Source of the DNA: Afipia sp.
GTDB lineage: Bacteria; Pseudomonadota; Alphaproteobacteria; Rhizobiales; Xanthobacteraceae
Length of the DNA: 64,000 bases
Assembly (NCBI GenBank): GCA_024707075.1
Contig: JANQAK010000001.1
Span: forward strand, 890,001 to 954,000
Direction of reading: 5' to 3'
Shown: in pieces, positions 17,146 to 26,498 of the stretch
Position numbering within the stretch: position 1 is the first letter of the stretch
Layout of the letters: each line of letters begins with the position of its first letter
Made by a program: the position numbers and the translations under genes
The notes under the pieces: generated by a model
What the model saw: the letters and a program-made list of their open reading frames with translations, nothing else
Database searches by the model: none
Told to the model about the DNA's origin: nothing

Positions 17146-18552
17146 ATGTTCGACAGTTTCGACGCAATCACGCTGGCGCGCCTGCAATTCTCGTTCACGA
17201 TGAGTTTTCACATCGTGTTTCCGGCCTTCTCCATCGGCCTTGCAAGTTATCTCGCCGTCCTCGAAGCGCTGTGGCTATGGACCGGCCGCGAGGTCTTCAT
17301 CAATCTCTTCAATTACTGGCTGAAGATCTTCGCCGTCGCCTTCGGCATGGGCGTCGTCTCGGGCATTGTGATGTCGTACCAGTTCGGCACCAACTGGTCG
17401 GTGTTCTCCGACAAGACCGGGCCGATCATCGGCCCGCTGATGGCCTATGAGGTGCTGACCGCATTCTTTCTCGAAGCGGGATTTCTCGGCGTCATGCTGT
17501 TCGGCCTCGAACGCGTCGGCCACCGGCTGCATTTCCTCGCCACGCTGATGGTGGCCATCGGCACGCTGATTTCCGCGTTCTGGATTCTCTCCGCGAATTC
17601 CTGGATGCAGACACCCACAGGCTTCGCGATGAATCCGGCGGGACAGTTCGTCGCCGCAGACTGGTGGAAAGTGGTCTTCAATCCGTCCTTCCCCTACCGC
17701 CTCGTGCACATGGTGCTGGCGGCGTTTCTCACCACCGCCTTCGTGGTCGGCGGCGTCGGCGCTTATCACCTGCTGCGCAATACGCGGCTGGAGGGCGCGC
17801 GCGTGATGTTCTCGATGGCGATGTGGATGGCGGCGCTGGTGGCGCCGATCCAGATTTTCGCCGGCGACCAGCACGGCCTCAACACGCTGGAGCATCAGCC
17901 GGTCAAGGTGATGGCGATGGAAGGCCATTTCCAGAGCCATCCCAACGGCGCGCCGCTGATCCTGTTCGGCATCCCGGATCAGGACGAGGCCAAGGTGAAG
18001 TATGCGATCGAGATTCCGAAGGCGTCGTCGCTGATCCTGAAACATTCATGGGATGCGCCGCTGAACGGCCTCGATACCGTGCCGCGCGAGAACTGGCCCA
18101 AGGTCGGCATCGTGTTCTGGTCGTTCCGCGTCATGGTCGGCATCGGCTTCCTGATGCTCGGCATCGGCCTCTTCAGCCTGTGGGCGCGCTGGCGCGGCAC
18201 GCTTTATCAATCGCGGCTGCTGCATCGCTTCGCGCTGGCGATGGGACCGGCGGGCTTCATCGCGGTGCTGGCGGGCTGGGTGACAACCGAGGCCGGACGG
18301 CAGCCGTTCACGGTCTACGGCCTGCTGCGCACGGCGGACTCCGCATCGCCGCTCGCAGCACCCGCCGTGGCGTCCTCGCTGCTCGCTTTCATCATCGTCT
18401 ATTTCATCGTGTTCGGCATGGGTGTGTTCTACATCCTGCGGCTGATGCACCAGCCACCGCATCATGGCGAAACCGGCCCGCGCGACGATGCGCCGGCCCG
18501 CGCCGCCGGCATCACACCCGCGGCTGCGCTTGCCTCGCGCGGACACCGGTAA
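17146..18552 (+). CDS. cioA: Cytochrome bd-type (cyanide-insensitive) quinol oxidase subunit I
   Basis: A 468-residue membrane protein starting at ATG 17146 with GGAGG upstream. Haem and quinol residues can be placed: H22 (haem b595), E102 and E110, H188 (haem b558), GDQHG (240-244), K254 and E259 of the quinol site (QPVKVMAMEGHF). The Q-loop is short, as in CIO-type oxidases rather than E. coli CydA. With subunit II it reduces O2 to water using quinol, without proton pumping, and is useful at low O2 or under cyanide, nitric oxide or sulfide stress. Subunit II begins 10 bases after its stop. Confidence 0.95.
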   Translation: MFDSFDAITLARLQFSFTMSFHIVFPAFSIGLASYLAVLEALWLWTGREVFINLFNYWLKIFAVAFGMGVVSGIVMSYQFGTNWSVFSDKTGPIIGPLMAYEVLTAFFLEAGFLGVMLFGLERVGHRLHFLATLMVAIGTLISAFWILSANSWMQTPTGFAMNPAGQFVAADWWKVVFNPSFPYRLVHMVLAAFLTTAFVVGGVGAYHLLRNTRLEGARVMFSMAMWMAALVAPIQIFAGDQHGLNTLEHQPVKVMAMEGHFQSHPNGAPLILFGIPDQDEAKVKYAIEIPKASSLILKHSWDAPLNGLDTVPRENWPKVGIVFWSFRVMVGIGFLMLGIGLFSLWARWRGTLYQSRLLHRFALAMGPAGFIAVLAGWVTTEAGRQPFTVYGLLRTADSASPLAAPAVASSLLAFIIVYFIVFGMGVFYILRLMHQPPHHGETGPRDDAPARAAGITPAAALASRGHR

Positions 18553-18562
18553 GGAGACGGCC

Positions 18563-19579
18563 ATGCCCATTCCTTTCGACATCGCAACGCTCTGGGCCTT
18601 CATCATCGCCTTCGCGGTGTTCATGTACATCGTGATGGACGGCTTCGATCTGGGACTCGGCATGCTGTTTCCGATGTTTCCGAAGAAGGAAGACCGCGAC
18701 GTGATGATGAACACCGTCGCGCCGGTATGGGACGGCAACGAAACCTGGCTGGTGCTGGGCGGCGGCGGGCTGATGGCGGCATTTCCGCTGGCCTATGCGA
18801 TCCTGATGCCCGCGATCTACACGCCGATCATCGCCATGCTGATCGGCCTTGTGTTTCGCGGCGTCGCCTTCGAATTCCGCTGGCGCAGCCAGGCGGAACG
18901 CAACCACTGGGACATCGCCTTCGCCGGCGGCTCGCTGGTCGCGGCGATGGCGCAGGGCATCGCGCTCGGCGCTATCCTGCAAGGCGTTCACGTCGAGGGC
19001 CGGCACTATGCCGGCGGCTGGTGGGACTGGCTGACGCCTTTTAGCATTTTAACGGGCTTCGCCGTGGTCGCAGGTTACGGGCTGCTCGGCGCAACCTGGC
19101 TGGTGATGAAGACCACCGGCGAGTTGCGCACGCATGCCTATCGCCTGAGCCTGTGGCTCTTGATCGCCACACTGATCGCCATCGTTGCCGTCAGCCTCGC
19201 GACACCGTTCCTGCAAGCCGACTACTGGCGGCGCTGGTTCGAATGGCCGAACATTCTCTTCACCGCGCCGATTCCCATCGCAGTGACCGCTGTCGCGCTG
19301 CTGCTGCTCAAAAGCATCGCCGACAAGAAGGACTACCGGCCGTTCGTGCTGTCGCTCACGCTCTTCGCGCTGACTTATGCGGGGCTGGGCGTCAGCATGT
19401 ATCCCTACATCGTGCCGCAAAGCGTCACCATCTGGCAGGCTGCGGCCCCCGCCAACAGCCTCAGTTTCATGATGTTCGGCGTCGCGGTGCTGGTGCCGAT
19501 CATTCTTTGTTATACCGCGTGGGCCTACTGGGTGTTCCGCGGCAAGGTGCATGCAGACAGTGGCGGCTATCACTCATGA
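18563..19579 (+). CDS. cioB: Cytochrome bd-type quinol oxidase subunit II
   Basis: A 338-residue protein with 8-9 spans. It begins with the family hallmark MYIVMDGFDLGLGMLFP (after FAVFM) and continues with APVWDGNETWLVLGGG and LVFRGVAFEFRWR. The ATG at 18563 has AAGGAGA upstream. It is the structural partner of CioA and does not hold haem ligands itself. Its stop codon overlaps the start of the small DUF2474 gene (ATGA), showing translational coupling. Confidence 0.95.
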   Translation: MPIPFDIATLWAFIIAFAVFMYIVMDGFDLGLGMLFPMFPKKEDRDVMMNTVAPVWDGNETWLVLGGGGLMAAFPLAYAILMPAIYTPIIAMLIGLVFRGVAFEFRWRSQAERNHWDIAFAGGSLVAAMAQGIALGAILQGVHVEGRHYAGGWWDWLTPFSILTGFAVVAGYGLLGATWLVMKTTGELRTHAYRLSLWLLIATLIAIVAVSLATPFLQADYWRRWFEWPNILFTAPIPIAVTAVALLLLKSIADKKDYRPFVLSLTLFALTYAGLGVSMYPYIVPQSVTIWQAAAPANSLSFMMFGVAVLVPIILCYTAWAYWVFRGKVHADSGGYHS

Positions 19580-19707
19580 CGGCGTCACACGACACCCCGC
19601 GGCCGTTTGCTCAAAAGCTGTTGTGGTTCGTGGCGCTATGGCTGCTCGGCACCGGCAGTGTCGCCGTGCTGGCCTATCTGCTGCGGCTGTGGATCGCGCC
19701 GCACTGA
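19576..19707 (+). CDS. DUF2474-type small membrane protein of the CIO oxidase
   Basis: A 43-residue protein (ending LLRLWIAPH) with one membrane span (about 16-36, LWFVALWLLGTGSVAVLAYL). It starts in the ATGA overlap with cioB. Short single-span proteins of this kind follow cydAB/cioAB (CydX, CydZ, DUF2474) and are thought to stabilise the haem centres of subunit I. The W-x-LG-TG-x-V pattern matches DUF2474. It is easy to miss because of its size. Confidence 0.8.
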   Translation: MTASHDTPRPFAQKLLWFVALWLLGTGSVAVLAYLLRLWIAPH

Positions 19708-19830
19708 ACGCGCGATCAGCACGCCGCGCATGGACCTTGCTATCGCCGCGCGATTGCAGGGCATAAAGCCATCGCGTCCGTTCTATCAACGCAAAACAAA
19801 TACAGGCGCTCTGCGCTATAGCTGCCTCCG

Positions 19831-21129
19831 ATGAGCCGCCATACGGCCGGCCAACACGCGGGGGCGATCTTGGACAATCCGACACGGCGAGATTTTCTGA
19901 TGAAGACCACGGCGCTTGCGGGCGCGGCGGTTCTTGGCGGCACCGGCGGCGCGCTCGGTCAGGGCCCTGCGCCATTCGATCTGGTGATCCGCGGCGGCGA
20001 GGTGATCGACCCGAGCCAGAAGCTGCGCGGCGTGCGCGATGTCGGCATCCGTTTCGGACAGATCGCGGCGATTGAGCCGTCTATCGCTCCGGAACAGGCC
20101 AAGCAGACCATCGACGCCAAGGGCAAGCTGGTCACGCCGGGCCTCGTCGATCTGCACACGCACATTTATCCTTATGGCTCCGCCATCGGCATTCCGCCGG
20201 ACGAACTGGTGCCGTATTCCGGCACGACCACGTACGTCAGCGCGGGCGACGCAGGCGCGAACAATTTCGCCGGCTTCAAGCGGCTGGTGGCGGCTCAGTC
20301 GCGCAGCCGCTTGTTCGCCTTCGTTCACATCTCGACCATCGGTCTCGCCGGCTTCCCGATCGGCGAATTGCTGAACATCGACTACGCCAATGTCGATGCC
20401 GCCGCGCGCACCATCGCGGAAAATCCCGACATCGTGCTCGGCGCCAAGGTGCGCGAGACGCTGGCCTTTGTCGGCAACAACGGTATCGAGCCGCTCAAGC
20501 GCGCCATCCTCGCGGTGGAGCGCTCCGGCACCAAGGGCCGCGTGATGTGCCATATCGGCAATGCGCCCGGCGATCTCTCGGTGCTGGTGGATACGCTACG
20601 TCCCGGCGACATTCTCACTCATCCCTACTCCAGCCTCGGCAACAACACGGTGCAGAACGGCAAGGTGCTGCCCGCGCTGCTCGAGGCGAAGAAGCGCGGT
20701 GTCATCATCGATGTCGGCCACGGCGCGGGAAGTTTCAACTACGACATTGCCGAGGCGGCGATCCAGCAGGGCCTGCTGCCCGACACGATTTCCAGCGACG
20801 TGCATGTCGCCGCCGCCAACACGCCGAGCAAGCCTTACCTGCCCTGGGTGCTGAGCAAATTCCTCGCACTCGGATTCTCGCTCGAAGACGTGATCACCGC
20901 TGCAACGAACAGGCCGGCCGCCATCATCGATCGCGTGCCGAAGCTCGGCACCTTGCAGGTCGGCGCGCCCGCCGATATCTCGATCCTGGAATTGATCGAA
21001 GGCCCGGTCGAACTGCTCGACACCTCGAACAAGCCGCGGACCGGAAAAGCCTATCTCCAGGCGGTGCAGACCGTGCGCGGCGGTGTGCCCTTCGGCCGGC
21101 CCTATACGCTGCCGTTCTCGGCGAACTGA
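19831..21129 (+). CDS. Tat-exported amidohydrolase/deacetylase-type metallohydrolase
   Basis: A 432-residue amidohydrolase-superfamily protein. A twin-arginine signal (TRRDFLMKTTALAGAAVLGG, about residues 18-37) implies folded export to the periplasm, which is unusual for a dihydroorotase-like enzyme. Metal motifs are VDLHTH (H109, H111), GAKVRE (candidate bridging Lys), MCHIGN, ILTHPYSS and the catalytic Asp in ISSDVH. Relatives are annotated as amidohydrolase/deacetylase family or dihydroorotase-like proteins, and the substrate is unknown. It is monocistronic, and a terminator follows at 21160-21190. Confidence 0.85.
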   Translation: MSRHTAGQHAGAILDNPTRRDFLMKTTALAGAAVLGGTGGALGQGPAPFDLVIRGGEVIDPSQKLRGVRDVGIRFGQIAAIEPSIAPEQAKQTIDAKGKLVTPGLVDLHTHIYPYGSAIGIPPDELVPYSGTTTYVSAGDAGANNFAGFKRLVAAQSRSRLFAFVHISTIGLAGFPIGELLNIDYANVDAAARTIAENPDIVLGAKVRETLAFVGNNGIEPLKRAILAVERSGTKGRVMCHIGNAPGDLSVLVDTLRPGDILTHPYSSLGNNTVQNGKVLPALLEAKKRGVIIDVGHGAGSFNYDIAEAAIQQGLLPDTISSDVHVAAANTPSKPYLPWVLSKFLALGFSLEDVITAATNRPAAIIDRVPKLGTLQVGAPADISILELIEGPVELLDTSNKPRTGKAYLQAVQTVRGGVPFGRPYTLPFSAN

Positions 21130-21159
21130 CGGCTCACATATCGCAGATGGACGTGACAG

Positions 21160-21190
21160 ACCCGACTCTGACCGCCAGAGCCGGGTTTTT
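21160..21190 (+). terminator. Rho-independent terminator after amidohydrolase gene
   Basis: ACCCGACTCTG and CAGAGCCGGGT pair with one G-U/A mismatch around ACCGC and are followed by TTTTT. The position is 30 bases after the stop codon. Confidence 0.8.
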
Positions 21191-21353
21191 CCGTTTGGCC
21201 CGCGCCCGGTCCCCGCGGACATTTAAGCCGCTGTGTTCAGATGAATTTTAAGGATTTGTGTCACGACACGGTCGTCCGGCCCACTCCCCGACGCCTTGCC
21301 TGCGGGACACGGCTGGGGTTTTATGGCGCGGGGCTTATTACGGGATTTTCGAC

Positions 21354-21950
21354 ATGAGCATCATCCGATCTCTCGGTCTGGCGACATTGGTCTGCGTTGG
21401 CCTGCTGGGCGGCGCGACCCATGCCTCCGCGCAGGGGCGCGAGATGAACATCGGCGACCAGCCGGGCTACATTCCCGACGATGAAGAGCTTGCGCCGGAA
21501 TACAAGCGCACCGCGGTTTTCTACCGGACCAGCGAAGCGCCGGGCACCATCGTCATCAGCACCTCCGAACGTTTCCTTTACCTGATCCAGGGAGGCGGCC
21601 GCGCGCTGCGCTACGGCATCGGCGTCGGCCGCGAAGGTTTCCAGTGGCAGGGGCTGCAGAAGATTTCCCGCAAGCAGGAATGGCCGGACTGGACTCCGCC
21701 GCCGGAAATGATTGCGCGCCAGCCGTATTTGCCGCGCTTCATGGCGGGCGGCCCAGGCAACCCGATGGGCGCGCGCGCGCTGTATCTTGGCGGCACCGTG
21801 TACCGCATTCACGGCACCAACCAGCCGCAGACCATCGGCAGCGCCGTATCGTCCGGATGTTTCCGCCTCGTCAACGCCGACGTGACCGATCTCTACGAGC
21901 GCGTTCCGGTCGGCACCAAGGTCATCATCCGGCAGCGGCCCGAAATCTGA
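21354..21950 (+). CDS. L,D-transpeptidase (YkuD family)
   Basis: A 198-residue secreted protein: signal peptide about 1-26 (cleavage after ASA), then a YkuD domain (about 64-195). The catalytic motif reads RIHGTNQPQTIGSAVSSGCF, with H153 and nucleophile C169. Such enzymes form 3-3 peptidoglycan cross-links or attach proteins to peptidoglycan. Upstream sequence only offers a weak GGGA site, and the frame is open 96 bases further 5', but the signal peptide supports ATG 21354. Many paralogues of this form occur in Bradyrhizobium-like genomes. Confidence 0.92.
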   Translation: MSIIRSLGLATLVCVGLLGGATHASAQGREMNIGDQPGYIPDDEELAPEYKRTAVFYRTSEAPGTIVISTSERFLYLIQGGGRALRYGIGVGREGFQWQGLQKISRKQEWPDWTPPPEMIARQPYLPRFMAGGPGNPMGARALYLGGTVYRIHGTNQPQTIGSAVSSGCFRLVNADVTDLYERVPVGTKVIIRQRPEI

Positions 21951-22008
21951 TCTCGGACGGCGCTTCCTTTTTCCTTTTGCACGCATTCGTCACAAGCGAG
22001 ACTCATTC

Positions 22009-23058
22009 ATGGCTCTTTTTCCGCGCAGCTTCGCCTCCGGCCTCACGCTCGGGGTTATCATTGCGGTTGTGGTCGCAGCAGGTGCGATCACCTATGAGCG
22101 ATACGACACGCGGACCCTGAAGCGCACGGTGAAACGCGACGCCGTATTGTGCGGCGTCAACACCGGCCTGCCCGGCTTCTCGATGCCCGACGACAAGGGC
22201 AACTGGTCCGGCTTCGACGTGGACATCTGCCGCGCGGTCGCCGCCGCGATCTTCAACGATCCCACCAAGGTGAAGTTCATTCCGCTCGACGCCAACGAAC
22301 GCTTCAAGGAACTGCGCAACCGCAAGGTCGACATCCTGTCGCGCAACTCGACATGGAGCATGTCGCGCGAAACCGAATACGGCCTGAACTTCGCGGCGGT
22401 CGCCTATTACGACGGCGAGGGCTTCATGGTGCGCCAGTCGCGCAACATCTCTTCCGGCCTCGAACTCGACGGCAGCAAGGTCTGCGTGCAGGCCAACACC
22501 ACCACGCAGCTCAACCTCGCGGATTACTTCCGCGCCAACAACATCAAATATCAGGAACTGAACTTCCCGAAGCTCGACGATGTGCTCAAGGCTTATGACA
22601 CAGGCGAATGCGATGTGCTGACCACCGACGTGTCACAGCTTTACGCGCTGCGCCTGCGGCTGACCAAGCCGGGCGAGCACACCATTCTGCCGGACGTGAT
22701 CTCGAAGGAGCCGCTGGCCCCGGTGGTGCGGCAGCGCGACGACGAATGGCTGCTGATCGTGAAGTGGACGCTCTACGCCATGCTCAACGCGGAAGAACTC
22801 GGCGTCACCTCAAAGAACATCGACGAGGCGCTGAAATCGAAGAAACCCGATGTGATGCGCCTCGTCGGCACCGAAGGCGCCTACGGCGAGGAAATGGACC
22901 TGACGAAGGATTGGGCGGCCCGCATCATCCGGCATGTCGGCAACTACGGCGAGGTCTACGACCGCAATGTCGGCGAAGGATCGAAGCTGAAAATTCCGCG
23001 CGGCCTCAACCAGCTCTGGAGCGCCGGCGGCATCCAGTACGCGCCGCCGATCAGATAA
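22009..23058 (+). CDS. Amino-acid ABC transporter substrate-binding protein (AapJ-like), orphan
   Basis: A 349-residue periplasmic binding protein with an N-terminal signal anchor (about 10-28). The type-2 SBP fold is shown by VLCGVNTGLPGFSMPD, GFDVDICRAVAAAIF, DILSRNSTWSMSRE and CDVLTTDVSQLYALRL, all close to general L-amino-acid binding protein AapJ. No permease or ATPase genes are adjacent, so it would have to serve a transporter encoded elsewhere. A mild Shine-Dalgarno (GCGAG) precedes ATG 22009. Confidence 0.9.
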   Translation: MALFPRSFASGLTLGVIIAVVVAAGAITYERYDTRTLKRTVKRDAVLCGVNTGLPGFSMPDDKGNWSGFDVDICRAVAAAIFNDPTKVKFIPLDANERFKELRNRKVDILSRNSTWSMSRETEYGLNFAAVAYYDGEGFMVRQSRNISSGLELDGSKVCVQANTTTQLNLADYFRANNIKYQELNFPKLDDVLKAYDTGECDVLTTDVSQLYALRLRLTKPGEHTILPDVISKEPLAPVVRQRDDEWLLIVKWTLYAMLNAEELGVTSKNIDEALKSKKPDVMRLVGTEGAYGEEMDLTKDWAARIIRHVGNYGEVYDRNVGEGSKLKIPRGLNQLWSAGGIQYAPPIR

Positions 23059-23087
23059 TTTTTTACGAGAGACAGATCTCTCTACCG

Positions 23088-23203
23088 GTCATCCCCGCGA
23101 AAGCGGGGATCCATAACCACCGGCTTCACGGCTTGGCTGCTCGGCCACCATCCCGCTCTTAAACACTGACAGGGAGTATGGGTCCCCGCCTTCGCGGGGA
23201 CGA
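23088..23203. repeat. Pair of short hairpin repeats (family B)
   Basis: GTCATCCCCGCGAAAGCGGG (start of 23088-23112) and GGTCCCCGCCTTCGCGGGGA (start of 23181-23203) form two hairpins and also pair with each other. They lie between convergent genes. Other copies lie at 7340-7359, 28616-28641 and 43222-43247. Confidence 0.75.
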
Positions 23204-23245
23204 CATCTGTTGCGTTGAGAGTTTCCGACTTACTGCAACGGCCCC

Positions 23246-24385
23246 TCAATACCCCTTCAGCCGCGCCAGTTGCTCCGCATGGAACGCGCTGTCACCGAAC
23301 AACTCCTGACACACCCGCGCGCGCTTCATGAAGAACCCGATGTCAAACGCGTCGGTCATGCCGACGCCGCCATGCATTTGCACCGCTTCCTGCACCGCCA
23401 GCGTCGCGGTCGATCCGGCCTTTGCTTTCGCCACGGCCACCGCGGCACCTGCGTTATCAAAATCCGTATCGAGCATCTGCAACGCCTTCATCACGGCGGC
23501 CTTGGTGATCTCGATCTCGGTATAGAGATGCGCGGCGCGGTGCTGCAACGCCTGGAATTCACCGATCAGCTTGCCGAACTGTTTGCGTTCCTTGAGGTAG
23601 GTCACCGTGCGGCTGAAGGCCTCGTCGCTGAGACCGACCATTTCCGACGCCACCGCCGCACGGCCAACATTGAGAATACCGTCCAGCAGCACCCCACCCT
23701 GATCGACTTCACCGAGCACACTGTCCGCCGTCACCTCGACGTCGTCGAACACAATGCGCGCGGCGTTGTGTGCATCGACCATCGCGGTGCGCTCGATGGC
23801 GATGCCTTTCGTCTTCGGATCGACCAGAAACAGCGTCAGCCCGTCGCGCTCGCCGGGCTTGCCCGCGCTGCGCGCCACGACAATCAGCAGGTCCGCAACG
23901 TGACCGTCGACGACAAACGCCTTCGCACCCTTGAGCTTGAAGCCATTGCCGGAGCGCGTCGCCTGCATCGCGGTCTTAACCGGGCGATGCTTGGCGCCCT
24001 CGTCCACCGCGAGCGACGCGATCAGGTCGCCCTTGGCGAGCTTCGTCAGATATTCCGACTTCTGCGCGGCGCTGCCGCCACGCGTCAGCGCGGTTGCCGC
24101 CACGACGCCGGTGGACAGAAACGGCGACGGCATCAGCGTGCGGCCGATTTCCTCCATCACCACGCCGGCCTCGACCGCGCCCAATCCGCTGCCGCCGAAG
24201 TCCTCCGGGACCAGCAGGCCAGCGAAACCCATCTCGGCGAAGGTTTTCCAGAGATCACGCGAAAAACCGGTCGCGTCTTTCGTATCACGCAGCTTGCGCA
24301 GGTGCGCCACCGGCGCCTTGTCGCTGACGAGGCCGCGCGCACTGTCGCGCAGCATGGACTGTTCTTCGTTGAGGACGAGGGCCAT
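23246..24385 (-). CDS. Acyl-CoA dehydrogenase
   Basis: A 379-residue flavoprotein dehydrogenase of ordinary length. Family motifs include the N-terminal helical part (NEEQSMLRDSARGLV), GFAGLLVPEDFGGSGLG, RKQFGKLIGEFQALQHRAA and VQMHGGVGMTDAFD. It would insert the alpha-beta double bond into an acyl-CoA and pass electrons to ETF. The normal catalytic Glu position of straight-chain enzymes is not obvious. It follows a second acyl-CoA dehydrogenase gene on the same strand, and such pairs often form heteromers for unusual acyl chains (dicarboxylic, sterol or aromatic side chains). Confidence 0.9.
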   Translation of the reverse strand: MALVLNEEQSMLRDSARGLVSDKAPVAHLRKLRDTKDATGFSRDLWKTFAEMGFAGLLVPEDFGGSGLGAVEAGVVMEEIGRTLMPSPFLSTGVVAATALTRGGSAAQKSEYLTKLAKGDLIASLAVDEGAKHRPVKTAMQATRSGNGFKLKGAKAFVVDGHVADLLIVVARSAGKPGERDGLTLFLVDPKTKGIAIERTAMVDAHNAARIVFDDVEVTADSVLGEVDQGGVLLDGILNVGRAAVASEMVGLSDEAFSRTVTYLKERKQFGKLIGEFQALQHRAAHLYTEIEITKAAVMKALQMLDTDFDNAGAAVAVAKAKAGSTATLAVQEAVQMHGGVGMTDAFDIGFFMKRARVCQELFGDSAFHAEQLARLKGY

Positions 24386-24425
24386 TTTTGATTCCAGATC
24401 AAGAGTAATGCGGGTTATTTGGTTT

Positions 24426-24516
24426 CGTCATTCCGGGACGCGCCGCTTGGCGCGACCCGGAATCCAGAAGTTTGAGATTCCGGGTTCGCTCGCTTGCGCT
24501 CGCGCCCCGGAATGAC
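24426..24516. repeat. Dispersed palindromic repeat (family C)
   Basis: CGTCATTCCGGGACGCGCCG at the left is matched by GCGCCCCGGAATGACG at the right. Two inner arms (ACCCGGAATC and GATTCCGGGT) pair with each other. It lies between the two acyl-CoA dehydrogenase genes. Confidence 0.75.
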
Positions 24517-24524
24517 GTGTTGAG

Positions 24525-25710
24525 CTACGCCCCCGGCAGATCGAGAATCCGCTTGGCGACGATGCCGAGCATCACCTCGCTGGTGCCGCCCTCGATCGAG
24601 TTGGCCTTGGTGCGCAGCCACGTCCGCGCCGTGAGACCCTCACGGGAACGCGGGCTTTCCCACTCCAGCGCATCGATGCCACCGGCCGACATGAGGATTT
24701 CATAGCGGCGCTTGTTCAGTTCAGTGCCGTAGTATTTCAGCGCCGACGAATAGGCCGGATGACCCTGCCCCGCTTTCGCCAGATCGACCGCGCGCTCGGC
24801 AGCGCAGGCCATCGCGGCTTCATCGATATCGAAGGCCGCGATCTGTCCGCGCAGCATCGGATCGTCCAGCCGTCCCTGTTCGTCGGTGCCGACCGAATTC
24901 GCCGCTACCTGACCGAGCGGACGGCCTGCGCTGCGATCGCCCAGACCGCTGATCATCGAGCGTTCGTGCTGCAACAGATATTTCGCGACATCCCAGCCGC
25001 GATTGACGGTGCCGACCACATGGGAGCGCGGCACGCGGACATTGTCGAAGAAGGTTTCGCAGAACGGCGACTTGCCGGAGATCAGCAGGATCGGCTTGGT
25101 CGAGACCCCCTTCGACGCCATGTCGAACAGGATGAAGCTGATGCCGTCGTGCTTCTTGGCGCTGAAGTCGGTGCGCACCAGACAGAAAATCCAGTCGGCG
25201 AAATTTGCCATCGAGGTCCAGATCTTCTGGCCGTTGATGATGTAGTCGTCGCCGTCGATGTCAGCACGCTGTCTGCAACGAGGCGAGATCGGAGCCAGCG
25301 TTGGGCTCGGAATAGCCCTGGCACCAGCGGATCAGGCCAGCCGCGATCTTCGGCAGGTGCTCGCGCTTCTGCGCGTCGGTGCCGTATTTCAGCAGCGCCG
25401 GTCCCAGCATCCAGATGCCGAAGCTCGACAGCGGCAGCCGCGCCGAGATCGCCGACATTTCCTGACGCAGGATTTTCGTCTCTTCGGGATCAAGGCCCCC
25501 GCCGCCATACTCTTTCGGCCAGTCCGGCACGGTCCAGCCCTTGTCGCGCATGCGCTCGAACCAGACCCGCTGCGGCGCCGACGAGAAGGTGGTGTTGCGC
25601 CCGCCCCAAAATACGTCTGCCTCGCTCGTCACCGGCTTGCGCATCTCGGGCGGACAGTTGGCTTCCAGCCACGCGCGCGTCTCGGCGCGGAATGTTTGGG
25701 AATCGGCCAT
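24525..25710 (-). pseudogene. Acyl-CoA dehydrogenase with a single-base frameshift
   Basis: The N-terminal segment starts at ATG 25710 (MADSQTFRAETRAWLEAN, with GAGGAAC upstream). It reads through WCQGYSEPNAGSDLASLQT, then hits a stop because of one extra base near 25265-25270. The next frame restores ADIDGDDYIINGQKIWTSMA and continues to the normal C-terminus (NSIEGGTSEVMLGIVAKRIL) at 24525. Without the indel it would be about 395 residues. Everything else is intact, so a sequencing error or very recent mutation is likely. It probably pairs with the dehydrogenase at 23246. Confidence 0.85.
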
Positions 25711-25892
25711 GCGGATGTTCCTCGCTCTGGTGGCCGCGGCGTGTCGCGCACGCGCGGCCTTGTTCATTTTCTGGGCCGGACTGTACTGCCCGCTTGGCGG
25801 ATTTCAATATCTCCCGCGGGCACGACTTGCGCGATATGGTAGCCATGCAAACCGGCAAACGCCGCAACGATGAGAAAAGCAGAGGAAACCCC

Positions 25893-26441
25893 ATGCGCCT
25901 GAAAGACCTTTCGCCTGGCGAAATGAGCGACGACCAGAAAGGCATCTACGCGGAATCCGTCGCAGGCAAGCGCGGCACCGTGGTGCCGCCACTGCGCGCA
26001 TGGATTCACGCGCCCGAGATGGCGCGGCACGCCAGCCGGCTCGGCGCGTTCCTGCGCTACGACACCACGCTCGGGCCGCGCCTGTCGGAACTTGCGATTC
26101 TCGTCACCGCGCGGCACTGGAGCGCGCAGTTCGAATGGTACGCGCACAAGAAGATGGCTCTCGCCGCTGGCCTCGATCCGAAGATCATCGACGCCATCAA
26201 TCATCGTCACGTGCCGGACTTCGACGACGAGAAGGCGCAGGTGGTCTACGAGTTCAGCGAGTCGCTGCATGAGAACCACAATGTGCCGAAGCTGCTTTAC
26301 GACAGGGCCATCCAACTGCTGGGCGAGACCGGCACCGTCGAGTTGGTCGGATTGCTCGGCTACTATTCGCTGGTATCGATGACGCTCAATACATTCGAGG
26401 TCGGGCTGCCTGACGGCGAAGTCTCCGACCTTGTGCCGTGA
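25893..26441 (+). CDS. Carboxymuconolactone decarboxylase-family protein
   Basis: A 182-residue protein starting at ATG 25893 with AGAGGAAA upstream. It is all-helical in pattern and contains LGPRLSELAILVTARHWSAQ followed by FEWYAHKKMALAAG, the CMD/AhpD-like core, but with no Cys-x2-Cys redox pair, so a peroxidase role is unlikely. Bradyrhizobium members of this kind are uncharacterised and lie near catabolic genes, as here beside acyl-CoA dehydrogenases and a VOC protein. The start is divergent from the dehydrogenase gene. Confidence 0.85.
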   Translation: MRLKDLSPGEMSDDQKGIYAESVAGKRGTVVPPLRAWIHAPEMARHASRLGAFLRYDTTLGPRLSELAILVTARHWSAQFEWYAHKKMALAAGLDPKIIDAINHRHVPDFDDEKAQVVYEFSESLHENHNVPKLLYDRAIQLLGETGTVELVGLLGYYSLVSMTLNTFEVGLPDGEVSDLVP

Positions 26442-26498
26442 GTGCCGCGCTCATACATCCACGAGAGCAACGCATCGGTACAATCGGAGTAACTTGGT

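Noticed and set aside
25261-25710. Separate short acyl-CoA dehydrogenase gene
   Set aside because: It stops directly after the conserved NAGSDLASLQT where the next frame continues the family sequence, so it is half of one frameshifted gene.
24759-25892. Plus-strand open frame that extends upstream of the carboxymuconolactone decarboxylase gene
   Set aside because: The extension runs antisense across the acyl-CoA dehydrogenase gene, and a binding site and the family N-terminus support ATG 25893.
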